Source of the DNA: Escarpia spicata
Lineage: Eukaryota > Annelida > Polychaeta > Sabellida > Siboglinidae
NCBI GenBank assembly: GCA_963995525.1
Contig: CAXEFP010000936.1
Span: 62,001-126,000, forward strand
Direction: 5' to 3'
DNA length: 64,000 bases
Below are positions 1 to 12,060 of the stretch, piece by piece. A model generated the notes under the pieces. That model had not been told where the DNA came from and searched no databases. It saw only the letters and a program-made list of their open reading frames with translations. The position numbers were made by a program, and so were the translations under genes. Position 1 is the first letter of the stretch. Each line of letters starts with the position of its first letter.

Positions 1-2608
1 CTTACGTAATATGTTCTTGTAACTTACGTGACGGAGATAAAACGGTAACATGCATTCCCATTTGTGGTTAATCTAGTTATGTGTGTAGCTTGATATCAGT
101 CTAGCCTTCGTGAAGATTTGTAACATGCAAAACATCTATTTGGGGTAAGACCACATTAAGGATCCGTCCGCCGAAAAAAGTGCACTTAAAATACCGTTAT
201 GCTGTGATATGCAGAAATTTTGTTCGAAAACTTTGACATGGGACATGTTTGTATCGTGAGTACTGAATGTACTGCTGCTTTAGACAAGATAAAACATCAA
301 ATGGGGATGAGTTTTCACACCTATAACTTACGTAATATGTTCTTGTAACTTACGTGACGGAGATAAAACGGTAACATGCATTCCCATTTGTGGTTAATCT
401 AGTTATGTGTGTAGCTTGATATCAGTCTAGCCTTCGTGAAGATTTGTAACATGCAAAACATCTATTTGGGGTAAGACCACATTAAGGATCCGTCCGCCGA
501 AAAAAGTGCACTTAAAATACCGTTATGCTGTGATATGCATAAATTTTGTTCGAAAACTTTGACATGGGACATGTTTGTATCGTGAGTACTGAATGTACTG
601 CTGCTTTAGACAAGATAAAACATCAAATGGGGATGAGTTTTCACACCTATAACTTACGTAATATGTTCTTGTAACTTACGTGACGGAGATAAAACGGTAA
701 CATGCATTCCCATTTGTGGTTAATCTAGTTATGTGTGTAGCTTGATATCAGTCTAGCCTTCGTGAAGATTTGTAACATGCAAAACATCTATTTGGGGTAA
801 GACCACATTAAGGATCCGTCCGCCGAAAAAAGTGCACTTAAAATACCGTTATGCTGTGATATGCATAAATTTTGTTCGAAAACTTTGACATGGGACATGT
901 TTGTATCGTGAGTACTGAATGTACTGCTGCTTTAGACAAGATAAAACATCAAATGGGGATGAGTTTTCACACCTATAACTTACGTAATATGTTCTTGTAA
1001 CTTACGTGACGGAGATAAAACGGTAACATGCATTCCCATTTGTGGTTAATCTAGTTATGTGTGTAGCTTGATATCAGTCTAGCCTTCGTGAATATTTGTA
1101 ACATGCAAAACATCTATTTGGGGTAAGACCACATTAAGGATCCGTCCGCCGAAAAAAGTGCACTTAAAATACCGTTATGCTGTGATATGCATAAATTTTG
1201 TTCGAAAATTTTTACATGGGACATGTTTGTATCGTGAGTACTGAATGTACTGCTGCTTTAGACAAGATAAAACATCAAATGGGGATGAGTTTTCACACCT
1301 ATAACTTACGTAATATGTTCTTGTAACTTACGTGACGGAGATAAAACGGTAACATGCATTCCCATTTGTGGTTAATCTAGTTATGTGTGTAGCTTGATAT
1401 CAGTCTAGCCTTCGTGAAGATTTGTAACATGCAAAACATCTATTTGGGGTAAGACCACATTAAGGATCCGTCCGCCGAAAAAAATGCACTTAAAATACCG
1501 TTATGCTGTGATATGCATAAATTTTGTTCGAAAACTTTGACATGGGACATGTTTGTATCGTGAGTACTGAATGTACTGCTGCTTTAGACAAGATAAAACA
1601 TCAAATGGGGATGAGTTTTCACACCTATAACTTACGTAATATGTTCTTGTAACTTACGTGACGGAGATAAAACGGTAACATGCATTCCCATTTGTGGTTA
1701 ATCTAGTTATGTGTGTAGCTTGATATCAGTCTAGCCTTCGTGAAGATTTGTAACATGCAAAACATCTATTTGGGGTAAGACCACATTAAGGATCCGTCCG
1801 CCGAAAAAAGTGCACTTAAAATACCGTTATGCTGTGATATGCAGAAATTTTGTTCGAAAACTTTGACATGGGACATGTTTGTATCGTGAGTACTGAATGT
1901 ACTGCTGCTTTAGACAAGATAAAACATCAAATGGGGATGAGTTTTCACACCTATAACTTACGTAATATGTTCTTGTAACTTACGTGACGGAGATAAAACG
2001 GTAACATGCATTCCCATTTGTGGTTAATCTAGTTATGTGTGTAGCTTGATATCAGTCTAGCCTTCGTGAAGATTTGTAACATGCAAAACATCTATTTGGG
2101 GTAAGACCACATTAAGGATCCGTCCGCCGAAAAAAGTGCACTTAAAATACCGTTATGCTGTGATATGCAGAAATTTTGTTCGAAAACTTTGACATGGGAC
2201 ATGTTTGTATCGTGAGTACTGAATGTACTGCTGCTTTAGACAAGATAAAACATCAAATGGGGATGAGTTTTCACACCTATAACTTACGTAATATGTTCTT
2301 GTAACTTACGTGACGGAGATAAAACGGTAACATGCATTCCCATTTGTGGTTAATCTAGTTATGTGTGTAGCTTGATATCAGTCTAGCCTTCGTGAAGATT
2401 TGTAACATGCAAAACATCTATTTGGGGTAAGACCACATTAAGGATCCGTCCGCCGAAAAAAGTGCACTTAAAATACCGTTATGCTGTGATATGCAGAAAT
2501 TTTGTTCGAAAACTTTGACATGGGACATGTTTGTATCGTGAGTACTGAATGTACTGCTGCTTTAGACAAGATAAAACATCAAATGGGGATGAGTTTTCAC
2601 ACCTATAA
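1..2608. repeat. Domain 1: eight simple monomers (M1-M8)
   Basis: Offset 214 reads G,T,T,T,T,G,G,G across these eight copies, and no other variant is shared between them. M4 (979-1304) has three private changes (offset 115 G to T at 1093, offset 231 C to T at 1209, offset 235 G to T at 1213). M5 (1305-1630) has an A for the G at offset 180. I see no higher-order period inside the stretch, although its G/T pattern could be the end of a unit beginning outside the window. Confidence 0.8.
327..652 (+). repeat. Representative satellite monomer (M2) and its internal structure
   Basis: This copy matches the consensus with T at offset 214; M1 (1-326) is the G type. Internal features by offset: direct repeat TAACTTACGT at -2 to 7 and 20-29, 22 bp apart; GTAACATGCA at 45-54 and 120-129; AAAACATC at 129-136 and 291-298, about half a monomer apart; GACATGG/GACATGT tandem at 235-248; GTACTG twice near 260-274. 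Perfect palindromes are TTACGTAA (2-9), ATGCAT (50-55), TGATATCA (91-98), GGATCC (160-165), AAGTGCACTT (178-187), TTCGAA (223-228), ACATGT (243-248) and AGTACT (259-264). There is an A6 run at 174-179. Eleven CpGs are present, about the number expected from base composition. Stops occur in all frames, so the monomer is non-coding. Confidence 0.95.
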
Positions 2609-5600
2609 CTTACGTAATATGTTCTTGTAACTTACGTGACGGAGATAAAACGGTAACATGCATTCCCATTTGTGGTTAATCTAGTTATGTGTGTAGCTTG
2701 ATATCAGTCTAGCCTTCGTGAAGATTTGTAACATGCAAAACATCTATTTGGGGTAAGACCACATTAAGGATCCGTCCGCCGAAAAAAGTGCACTTAAAAT
2801 ACCGTTATGCTGTGATATGCATAAATTTTGTTCGAAAACTTTGACATGGGACATGTTTGTATCGTGAGTACTGAATGTACTGCTGCTTTAGACAAGATAA
2901 AACATCAAATGGGGATGAGTTTTCACACCTATAACTTACGTAATATGTTCTTGTAACTTACGTGACGGAGATAAAACGGTAACATGCATTCCCATTTGTG
3001 GTTAATCTAGTTATGTGTGTAGCTTGATATCAGTCTAGCCTTCGTGAAGATTTGTAACATGCAAAACATCTATTTGGGGTAAGACCACATTAAGGATCCG
3101 TCCGCCGAAAAAAGTGCACTTAAAATACCGTTATGCTGTGATATGCATAAATTTTGTTCGAAAACTTTGACATGGGACATGTTTGTATCGTGAGTACTGA
3201 ATGTACTGCTGCTTTAGACAAGATAAAACATCAAATGGGGATGAGTTTTCACACCTATAACTTACGTAATATGTTCTTGTAACTTACGTGACGGAGATAA
3301 AACGGTAACATGCATTCCCATTTGTGGTTAATCTAGTTATGTGTGTAGCTTGATATCAGTCTAGCCTTCGTGAAGATTTGTAACATGCAAAACATCTATT
3401 TGGGGTAAGACCACATTAAGGATCCGTCCGCCGAAAAAAGTGCACTTAAAATACCGTTATGCTGTGATATGCAGAAATTTTGTTCGAAAACTTTGACATG
3501 GGACATGTTTGTATCGTGAGTACTGAATGTACTGCTGCTTTAGACAAGATAAAACATCAAATGGGGATGAGTTTTCACACCTATAACTTACGTAATATGT
3601 TCTTGTAACTTACGTGACGGAGATAAAACGGTAACATGCATTCCCATTTGTGGTTAATCTAGTTATGTGTGTAGCTTGATATCAGTCTAGCCTTCGTGAA
3701 GATTTGTAACATGCAAAACATCTATTTGGGGTAAGACCACATTAAGGATCCGTCCGCCGAAAAAAGTGCACTTAAAATACCGTTATGCTGTGATATGCAG
3801 AAATTTTGTTCGAAAACTTTGACATGGGACATGTTTGTATCGTGAGTACTGAATGTACTGCTGCTTTAGACAAGATAAAACATCAAATGGGGATGAGTTT
3901 TCACACCTATAACTTACGTAATATGTTCTTGTAACTTACGTGACGGAGATAAAACGGTAACATGCATTCCCATTTGTGGTTAATCTAGTTATGTGTGTAG
4001 CTTGATATCAGTCTAGCCTTCGTGAAGATTTGTAACATGCAAAACATCTATTTGGGGTAAGACCACATTAAGGATCCGTCCGCCGAAAAAAGTGCACTTA
4101 AAATACCGTTATGCTGTGATATGCATAAATTTTGTTCGAAAACTTTGACATGGGACATGTTTGTATCGTGAGTACTGAATGTACTGCTGCTTTAGACAAG
4201 ATAAAACATCAAATGGGGATGAGTTTTCACACCTATAACTTACGTAATATGTTCTTGTAACTTACGTGACGGAGATAAAACGGTAACATGCATTCCCATT
4301 TGTGGTTAATCTAGTTATGTGTGTAGCTTGATATCAGTCTAGCCTTCGTGAAGATTTGTAACATGCAAAACATCTATTTGGGGTAAGACCACATTAAGGA
4401 TCCGTCCGCCGAAAAAAGTGCACTTAAAATACCGTTATGCTGTGATATGCAGAAATTTTGTTCGAAAACTTTGACATGGGACATGTTTGTATCGTGAGTA
4501 CTGAATGTACTGCTGCTTTAGACAAGATAAAACATCAAATGGGGATGAGTTTTCACACCTATAACTTACGTAATATGTTCTTGTAACTTACGTGACGGAG
4601 ATAAAACGGTAACATGCATTCCCATTTGTGGTTAATCTAGTTATGTGTGTAGCTTGATATCAGTCTAGCCTTCGTGAAGATTTGTAACATGCAAAACATA
4701 TATTTGGGGTAAGACCACATTAAGGATCCGTCCGCCGAAAAAAGTGCACTTAAAATACCGTTATGCTGTGATATGCATAAATTTTGTTCGAAAACTTTGA
4801 CATGGGACATGTTTGTATCGTGAGTACTGAATGTACTGCTGCTTTAGACAAGATAAAACATCAAATGGGGATGAGTTTTCACACCTATAACTTACGTAAT
4901 ATGTTCTTGTAACTTACGTGACGGAGATAAAACGGTAACATGCATTCCCATTTGTGGTTAATCTAGTTATGTGTGTAGCTTGATATCAGTCTAGCCTTCG
5001 TGAAGATTTATAACATGCAAAACATATATTTGGGGTAAGACCACATTAAGGATCCGTCCGCCGAAAAAGTGCACTTAAAATACCGTTATGCTGTGATATG
5101 CAGAAATGTTGTTCGAAAACTTTGACATGGGACATGTTTGTATCGTGAGTACTGAATGTACTGCTGCTTTAGACAAGATAAACCATCAAATGGGGATGAG
5201 TTTTCACACCTATAACTTACGTAATATGTTCTTGTAACTTACGTGACGGAGATAAAACGGTAACATGCATTCCCATTTGTGGTTAATCTAGTTATGTGTG
5301 TAGCTTGGTATCAGTCTAGCCTTCGTGAAGATTTGTAACATGCAAAACATCTATTTGGGGTAAGACCACATTAAGGATCCGTCCGCCGAAAAAAGTGCAC
5401 TTAAAATACCGTTATGCTGTGATATGCAGAAATTTTGTTCGAAAACTTTGACATGGGACATGTTTGTATCGTGAGTACTGAATGTACTGCTGCTTTAGAC
5501 AAGATAAAACATCAAATGGGGATGAGTTTTTACACCTATAACTTACGTAATATGTTCTTGTAACTTACGTGACGGAGATAAAACGGTAACATGCATTCCC

Positions 5601-7171
5601 ATTTGTGGTTAATCTAGTTATGTGTGTAGCTTGATATCAGTCTAGCCTTCGTGAAGATTTGTAACATGCAAAACATCTATTTGGGGTAAGACCACATTAA
5701 GGATCCGTCCGCCGAAAAAAGTGCACTTAAAATACCGTTATGCTGTGATATGCAGAAATTTTGTTCGAAAACTTTGACATGGGACATGTTTGTATCGTGA
5801 GTACTGAATGTACTGCTGCTTTAGACAAGATAAAACATCAAATGGGGATGAGTTTTCACACCTATAACTTACGTAATATGTTCTTGTAACTTACGTGACG
5901 GAGATAAAACGGTAACATGCATTCCCATTTGTGGTTAATCTAGTTATGTGTGTAGCTTGATATCAGTCTAGCCTTCGTGAAGATTTGTAACATGCAAAAC
6001 ATATATTTGGGGTAAGACCACATTAAGGATCCGTCCGCCGAAAAAAGTGCACTTAAAATACCGTTATGCTGTGATATGCATAAATTTTGTTCGAAAACTT
6101 TGACATGGGACATGTTTGTATCGTGAGTACTGAATGTACTGCTGCTTTAGACAAGATAAAACATCAAATGGGGATGAGTTTTCACACCTATAACTTACGT
6201 AATATGTTCTTGTAACTTACGTGACGGAGATAAAACGGTAACATGCATTCCCATTTGTGGTTAATCTAGTTATGTGTGTAGCTTGATATCAGTCTAGCCT
6301 TCGTGAAGATTTATAACATGCAAAACATCTATTTGGGGTAAGACCACATTAAGGATCCGTCCGCCGAAAAAAGTGCACTTAAAATACCGTTATGCTGTGA
6401 TATGCAGAAATGTTGTTCGAAAACTTTGACATGGGACATGTTTGTATCGTGAGTACTGAATGTACTGCTGCTTTAGACAAGATAAACCATCAAATGGGGA
6501 TGAGTTTTCACACCTATAACTTACGTAATATGTTCTTGTAACTTACGTGACGGAGATAAAACGGTAACATGCATTCCCATTTGTGGTTAATCTAGTTATG
6601 TGTGTAGCTTGGTATCAGTCTAGCCTTCGTGAAGATTTGTAACATGCAAAACATCTATTTGGGGTAAGACCACATTAAGGATCCGTCCGCCGAAAAAAGT
6701 GCACTTAAAATACCGTTATGCTGTGATATGCAGAAATTTTGTTCGAAAACTTTGACATGGGACATGTTTGTATCGTGAGTACTGAATGTACTGCTGCTTT
6801 AGACAAGATAAAACATCAAATGGGGATGAGTTTTTACACCTATAACTTACGTAATATGTTCTTGTAACTTACGTGACGGAGATAAAACGGTAACATGCAT
6901 TCCCATTTGTGGTTAATCTAGTTATGTGTGTAGCTTGATATCAGTCTAGCCTTCGTGAAGATTTGTAACATGCAAAACATCTATTTGGGGTAAGACCACA
7001 TTAAGGATCCGTCCGCCGAAAAAAGTGCACTTAAAATACCGTTATGCTGTGATATGCAGAAATTTTGTTCGAAAACTTTGACATGGGACATGTTTGTATC
7101 GTGAGTACTGAATGTACTGCTGCTTTAGACAAGATAAAACATCAAATGGGGATGAGTTTTCACACCTATAA
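2609..7171. repeat. 14-monomer higher-order repeat, copy A (M9-M22)
   Basis: This copy is 4,563 bp, that is 14 monomers minus one base. Offset 214 runs T,T,G,G,T,G through M9-M14. Then come two rounds of a four-monomer motif: C136A with T214; G120A with T219G and A294C; A93G with C316T; a plain G214 copy. M16 (4891-5215) is 325 bp because its A6 run is A5. The whole order is repeated immediately downstream at 7172, and the one-base deletion in M16 recurs in M30 exactly 4,563 bp later. That makes a single block duplication far likelier than repeated mutation. Confidence 0.9.
4565..7171. repeat. Nested 4-monomer repeat, two rounds (M15-M18, M19-M22)
   Basis: Rounds at 4565-5867 and 5868-7171 share the order C136A/T214, then G120A+T219G+A294C, then A93G+C316T, then plain G214. 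The second round lacks the A-run deletion and the C136A that the first round has in its second monomer. The 4-mer duplication must predate the 14-mer duplication, because both rounds are present in both 14-mers (second pair at 9128-10430 and 10431-11734). Confidence 0.88.
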
Positions 7172-10100
7172 CTTACGTAATATGTTCTTGTAACTTACGT
7201 GACGGAGATAAAACGGTAACATGCATTCCCATTTGTGGTTAATCTAGTTATGTGTGTAGCTTGATATCAGTCTAGCCTTCGTGAAGATTTGTAACATGCA
7301 AAACATCTATTTGGGGTAAGACCACATTAAGGATCCGTCCGCCGAAAAAAGTGCACTTAAAATACCGTTATGCTGTGATATGCATAAATTTTGTTCGAAA
7401 ACTTTGACATGGGACATGTTTGTATCGTGAGTACTGAATGTACTGCTGCTTTAGACAAGATAAAACATCAAATGGGGATGAGTTTTCACACCTATAACTT
7501 ACGTAATATGTTCTTGTAACTTACGTGACGGAGATAAAACGGTAACATGCATTCCCATTTGTGGTTAATCTAGTTATGTGTGTAGCTTGATATCAGTCTA
7601 GCCTTCGTGAAGATTTGTAACATGCAAAACATCTATTTGGGGTAAGACCACATTAAGGATCCGTCCGCCGAAAAAAGTGCACTTAAAATACCGTTATGCT
7701 GTGATATGCATAAATTTTGTTCGAAAACTTTGACATGGGACATGTTTGTATCGTGAGTACTGAATGTACTGCTGCTTTAGACAAGATAAAACATCAAATG
7801 GGGATGAGTTTTCACACCTATAACTTACGTAATATGTTCTTGTAACTTACGTGACGGAGATAAAACGGTAACATGCATTCCCATTTGTGGTTAATCTAGT
7901 TATGTGTGTAGCTTGATATCAGTCTAGCCTTCGTGAAGATTTGTAACATGCAAAACATCTATTTGGGGTAAGACCACATTAAGGATCCGTCCGCCGAAAA
8001 AAGTGCACTTAAAATACCGTTATGCTGTGATATGCAGAAATTTTGTTCGAAAACTTTGACATGGGACATGTTTGTATCGTGAGTACTGAATGTACTGCTG
8101 CTTTAGACAAGATAAAACATCAAATGGGGATGAGTTTTCACACCTATAACTTACGTAATATGTTCTTGTAACTTACGTGACGGAGATAAAACGGTAACAT
8201 GCATTCCCATTTGTGGTTAATCTAGTTATGTGTGTAGCTTGATATCAGTCTAGCCTTCGTGAAGATTTGTAACATGCAAAACATCTATTTGGGGTAAGAC
8301 CACATTAAGGATCCGTCCGCCGAAAAAAGTGCACTTAAAATACCGTTATGCTGTGATATGCAGAAATTTTGTTCGAAAACTTTGACATGGGACATGTTTG
8401 TATCGTGAGTACTGAATGTACTGCTGCTTTAGACAAGATAAAACATCAAATGGGGATGAGTTTTCACACCTATAACTTACGTAATATGTTCTTGTAACTT
8501 ACGTGACGGAGATAAAACGGTAACATGCATTCCCATTTGTGGTTAATCTAGTTATGTGTGTAGCTTGATATCAGTCTAGCCTTCGTGAAGATTTGTAACA
8601 TGCAAAACATCTATTTGGGGTAAGACCACATTAAGGATCCGTCCGCCGAAAAAAGTGCACTTAAAATACCGTTATGCTGTGATATGCATAAATTTTGTTC
8701 GAAAACTTTGACATGGGACATGTTTGTATCGTGAGTACTGAATGTACTGCTGCTTTAGACAAGATAAAACATCAAATGGGGATGAGTTTTCACACCTATA
8801 ACTTACGTAATATGTTCTTGTAACTTACGTGACGGAGATAAAACGGTAACATGCATTCCCATTTGTGGTTAATCTAGTTATGTGTGTAGCTTGATATCAG
8901 TCTAGCCTTCGTGAAGATTTGTAACATGCAAAACATATATTTGGGGTAAGACCACATTAAGGATCCGTCCGCCGAAAAAAGTGCACTTAAAATACCGTTA
9001 TGCTGTGATATGCATAAATTTTGTTCGAAAACTTTGACATGGGACATGTTTGTATCGTGAGTACTGAATGTACTGCTGCTTTAGACAAGATAAAACATCA
9101 AATGGGGATGAGTTTTCACACCTATAACTTACGTAATATGTTCTTGTAACTTACGTGACGGAGATAAAACGGTAACATGCATTCCCATTTGTGGTTAATC
9201 TAGTTATGTGTGTAGCTTGATATCAGTCTAGCCTTCGTGAAGATTTGTAACATGCAAAACATATATTTGGGGTAAGACCACATTAAGGATCCGTCCGCCG
9301 AAAAAAGTGCACTTAAAATACCGTTATGCTGTGATATGCATAAATTTTGTTCGAAAACTTTGACATGGGACATGTTTGTATCGTGAGTACTGAATGTACT
9401 GCTGCTTTAGACAAGATAAAACATCAAATGGGGATGAGTTTTCACACCTATAACTTACGTAATATGTTCTTGTAACTTACGTGACGGAGATAAAACGGTA
9501 ACATGCATTCCCATTTGTGGTTAATCTAGTTATGTGTGTAGCTTGATATCAGTCTAGCCTTCGTGAAGATTTATAACATGCAAAACATATATTTGGGGTA
9601 AGACCACATTAAGGATCCGTCCGCCGAAAAAGTGCACTTAAAATACCGTTATGCTGTGATATGCAGAAATGTTGTTCGAAAACTTTGACATGGGACATGT
9701 TTGTATCGTGAGTACTGAATGTACTGCTGCTTTAGACAAGATAAACCATCAAATGGGGATGAGTTTTCACACCTATAACTTACGTAATATGTTCTTGTAA
9801 CTTACGTGACGGAGATAAAACGGTAACATGCATTCCCATTTGTGGTTAATCTAGTTATGTGTGTAGCTTGGTATCAGTCTAGCCTTCGTGAAGATTTGTA
9901 ACATGCAAAACATCTATTTGGGGTAAGACCACATTAAGGATCCGTCCGCCGAAAAAAGTGCACTTAAAATACCGTTATGCTGTGATATGCAGAAATGTTG
10001 TTCGAAAACTTTGACATGGGACATGTTTGTATCGTGAGTACTGAATGTACTGCTGCTTTAGACAAGATAAAACATCAAATGGGGATGAGTTTTTACACCT

Positions 10101-11734
10101 ATAACTTACGTAATATGTTCTTGTAACTTACGTGACGGAGATAAAACGGTAACATGCATTCCCATTTGTGGTTAATCTAGTTATGTGTGTAGCTTGATAT
10201 CAGTCTAGCCTTCGTGAAGATTTGTAACATGCAAAACATCTATTTGGGGTAAGACCACATTAAGGATCCGTCCGCCGAAAAAAGTGCACTTAAAATACCG
10301 TTATGCTGTGATATGCAGAAATTTTGTTCGAAAACTTTGACATGGGACATGTTTGTATCGTGAGTACTGAATGTACTGCTGCTTTAGACAAGATAAAACA
10401 TCAAATGGGGATGAGTTTTCACACCTATAACTTACGTAATATGTTCTTGTAACTTACGTGACGGAGATAAAACGGTAACATGCATTCCCATTTGTGGTTA
10501 ATCTAGTTATGTGTGTAGCTTGATATCAGTCTAGCCTTCGTGAAGATTTGTAACATGCAAAACATATATTTGGGGTAAGACCACATTAAGGATCCGTCCG
10601 CCGAAAAAAGTGCACTTAAAATACCGTTATGCTGTGATATGCATAAATTTTGTTCGAAAACTTTGACATGGGACATGTTTGTATCGTGAGTACTGAATGT
10701 ACTGCTGCTTTAGACAAGATAAAACATCAAATGGGGATGAGTTTTCACACCTATAACTTACGTAATATGTTCTTGTAACTTACGTGACGGAGATAAAACG
10801 GTAACATGCATTCCCATTTGTGGTTAATCTAGTTATGTGTGTAGCTTGATATCAGTCTAGCCTTCGTGAAGATTTATAACATGCAAAACATCTATTTGGG
10901 GTAAGACCACATTAAGGATCCGTCCGCCGAAAAAAGTGCACTTAAAATACCGTTATGCTGTGATATGCAGAAATGTTGTTCGAAAACTTTGACATGGGAC
11001 ATGTTTGTATCGTGAGTACTGAATGTACTGCTGCTTTAGACAAGATAAACCATCAAATGGGGATGAGTTTTCACACCTATAACTTACGTAATATGTTCTT
11101 GTAACTTACGTGACGGAGATAAAACGGTAACATGCATTCCCATTTGTGGTTAATCTAGTTATGTGTGTAGCTTGGTATCAGTCTAGCCTTCGTGAAGATT
11201 TGTAACATGCAAAACATCTATTTGGGGTAAGACCACATTAAGGATCCGTCCGCCGAAAAAAGTGCACTTAAAATACCGTTATGCTGTGATATGCAGAAAT
11301 TTTGTTCGAAAACTTTGACATGGGACATGTTTGTATCGTGAGTACTGAATGTACTGCTGCTTTAGACAAGATAAAACATCAAATGGGGATGAGTTTTTAC
11401 ACCTATAACTTACGTAATATGTTCTTGTAACTTACGTGACGGAGATAAAACGGTAACATGCATTCCCATTTGTGGTTAATCTAGTTATGTGTGTAGCTTG
11501 ATATCAGTCTAGCCTTCGTGAAGATTTGTAACATGCAAAACATCTATTTGGGGTAAGACCACATTAAGGATCCGTCCGCCGAAAAAAGTGCACTTAAAAT
11601 ACCGTTATGCTGTGATATGCAGAAATTTTGTTCGAAAACTTTGACATGGGACATGTTTGTATCGTGAATACTGAATGTACTGCTGCTTTAGACAAGATAA
11701 AACATCAAATGGGGATGAGTTTTCACACCTATAA
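7172..11734. repeat. 14-monomer higher-order repeat, copy B (M23-M36)
   Basis: This is the second tandem copy of the preceding 4,563-bp block, with the same order of diagnostic variants and the same A5 deletion (M30, 9454-9778). At the sites I tracked it differs at four places: M28 carries C136A and T214 where M14 has C136 and G214; M31 adds T219G; M36 adds G260A at 11668. M28 has come to resemble its neighbour M29, as expected from conversion or slippage between adjacent monomers. The G260A of M36 reappears in M53 and marks a later, larger duplication. Confidence 0.9.
9128..11734. repeat. Nested 4-monomer repeat, second pair (M29-M32, M33-M36)
   Basis: This is the same four-monomer motif as at 4565-7171, inside the second 14-mer. 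Additions specific to this copy are T219G in M31 and G260A in M36. The first round again holds the 325-bp monomer. Confidence 0.88.
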
Positions 11735-12060
11735 CTTACGTAATATGTTCTTGTAACTTACGTGACGGAGATAAAACGGTAACATGCATTCCCATTTGTG
11801 GTTAATCTAGTTATGTGTGTAGCTTGATATCAGTCTAGCCTTCGTGAAGATTTGTAACATGCAAAACATCTATTTGGGGTAAGACCACATTAAGGATCCG
11901 TCCGCCGAAAAAAGTACACTTAAAATACCGTTATGCTGTGATATGCATAAATTTTGTTCGAAAACTTTGACATGGGACATGTTTGTATCGTGAGTACTGA
12001 ATGTACTGCTGCTTTAGACAAGATAAAACATCAAATGGGGATGAGTTTTCACACCTATAA

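Noticed and set aside
432..441. Heat-shock-element-like CTTCGTGAAG dyad
   Set aside because: TTC-GT-GAA matches two inverted pentamer units but the third is degenerate, and there is no gene to regulate. Chance dyad in a satellite.
327..652. CENP-B box
   Set aside because: I compared CTTCGTGAAG, GTTCGAAAAC and its reverse complement with the essential CENP-B pattern (TTCG, A, CGGG spacing). Each keeps TTCG but lacks CGGG at the required place.
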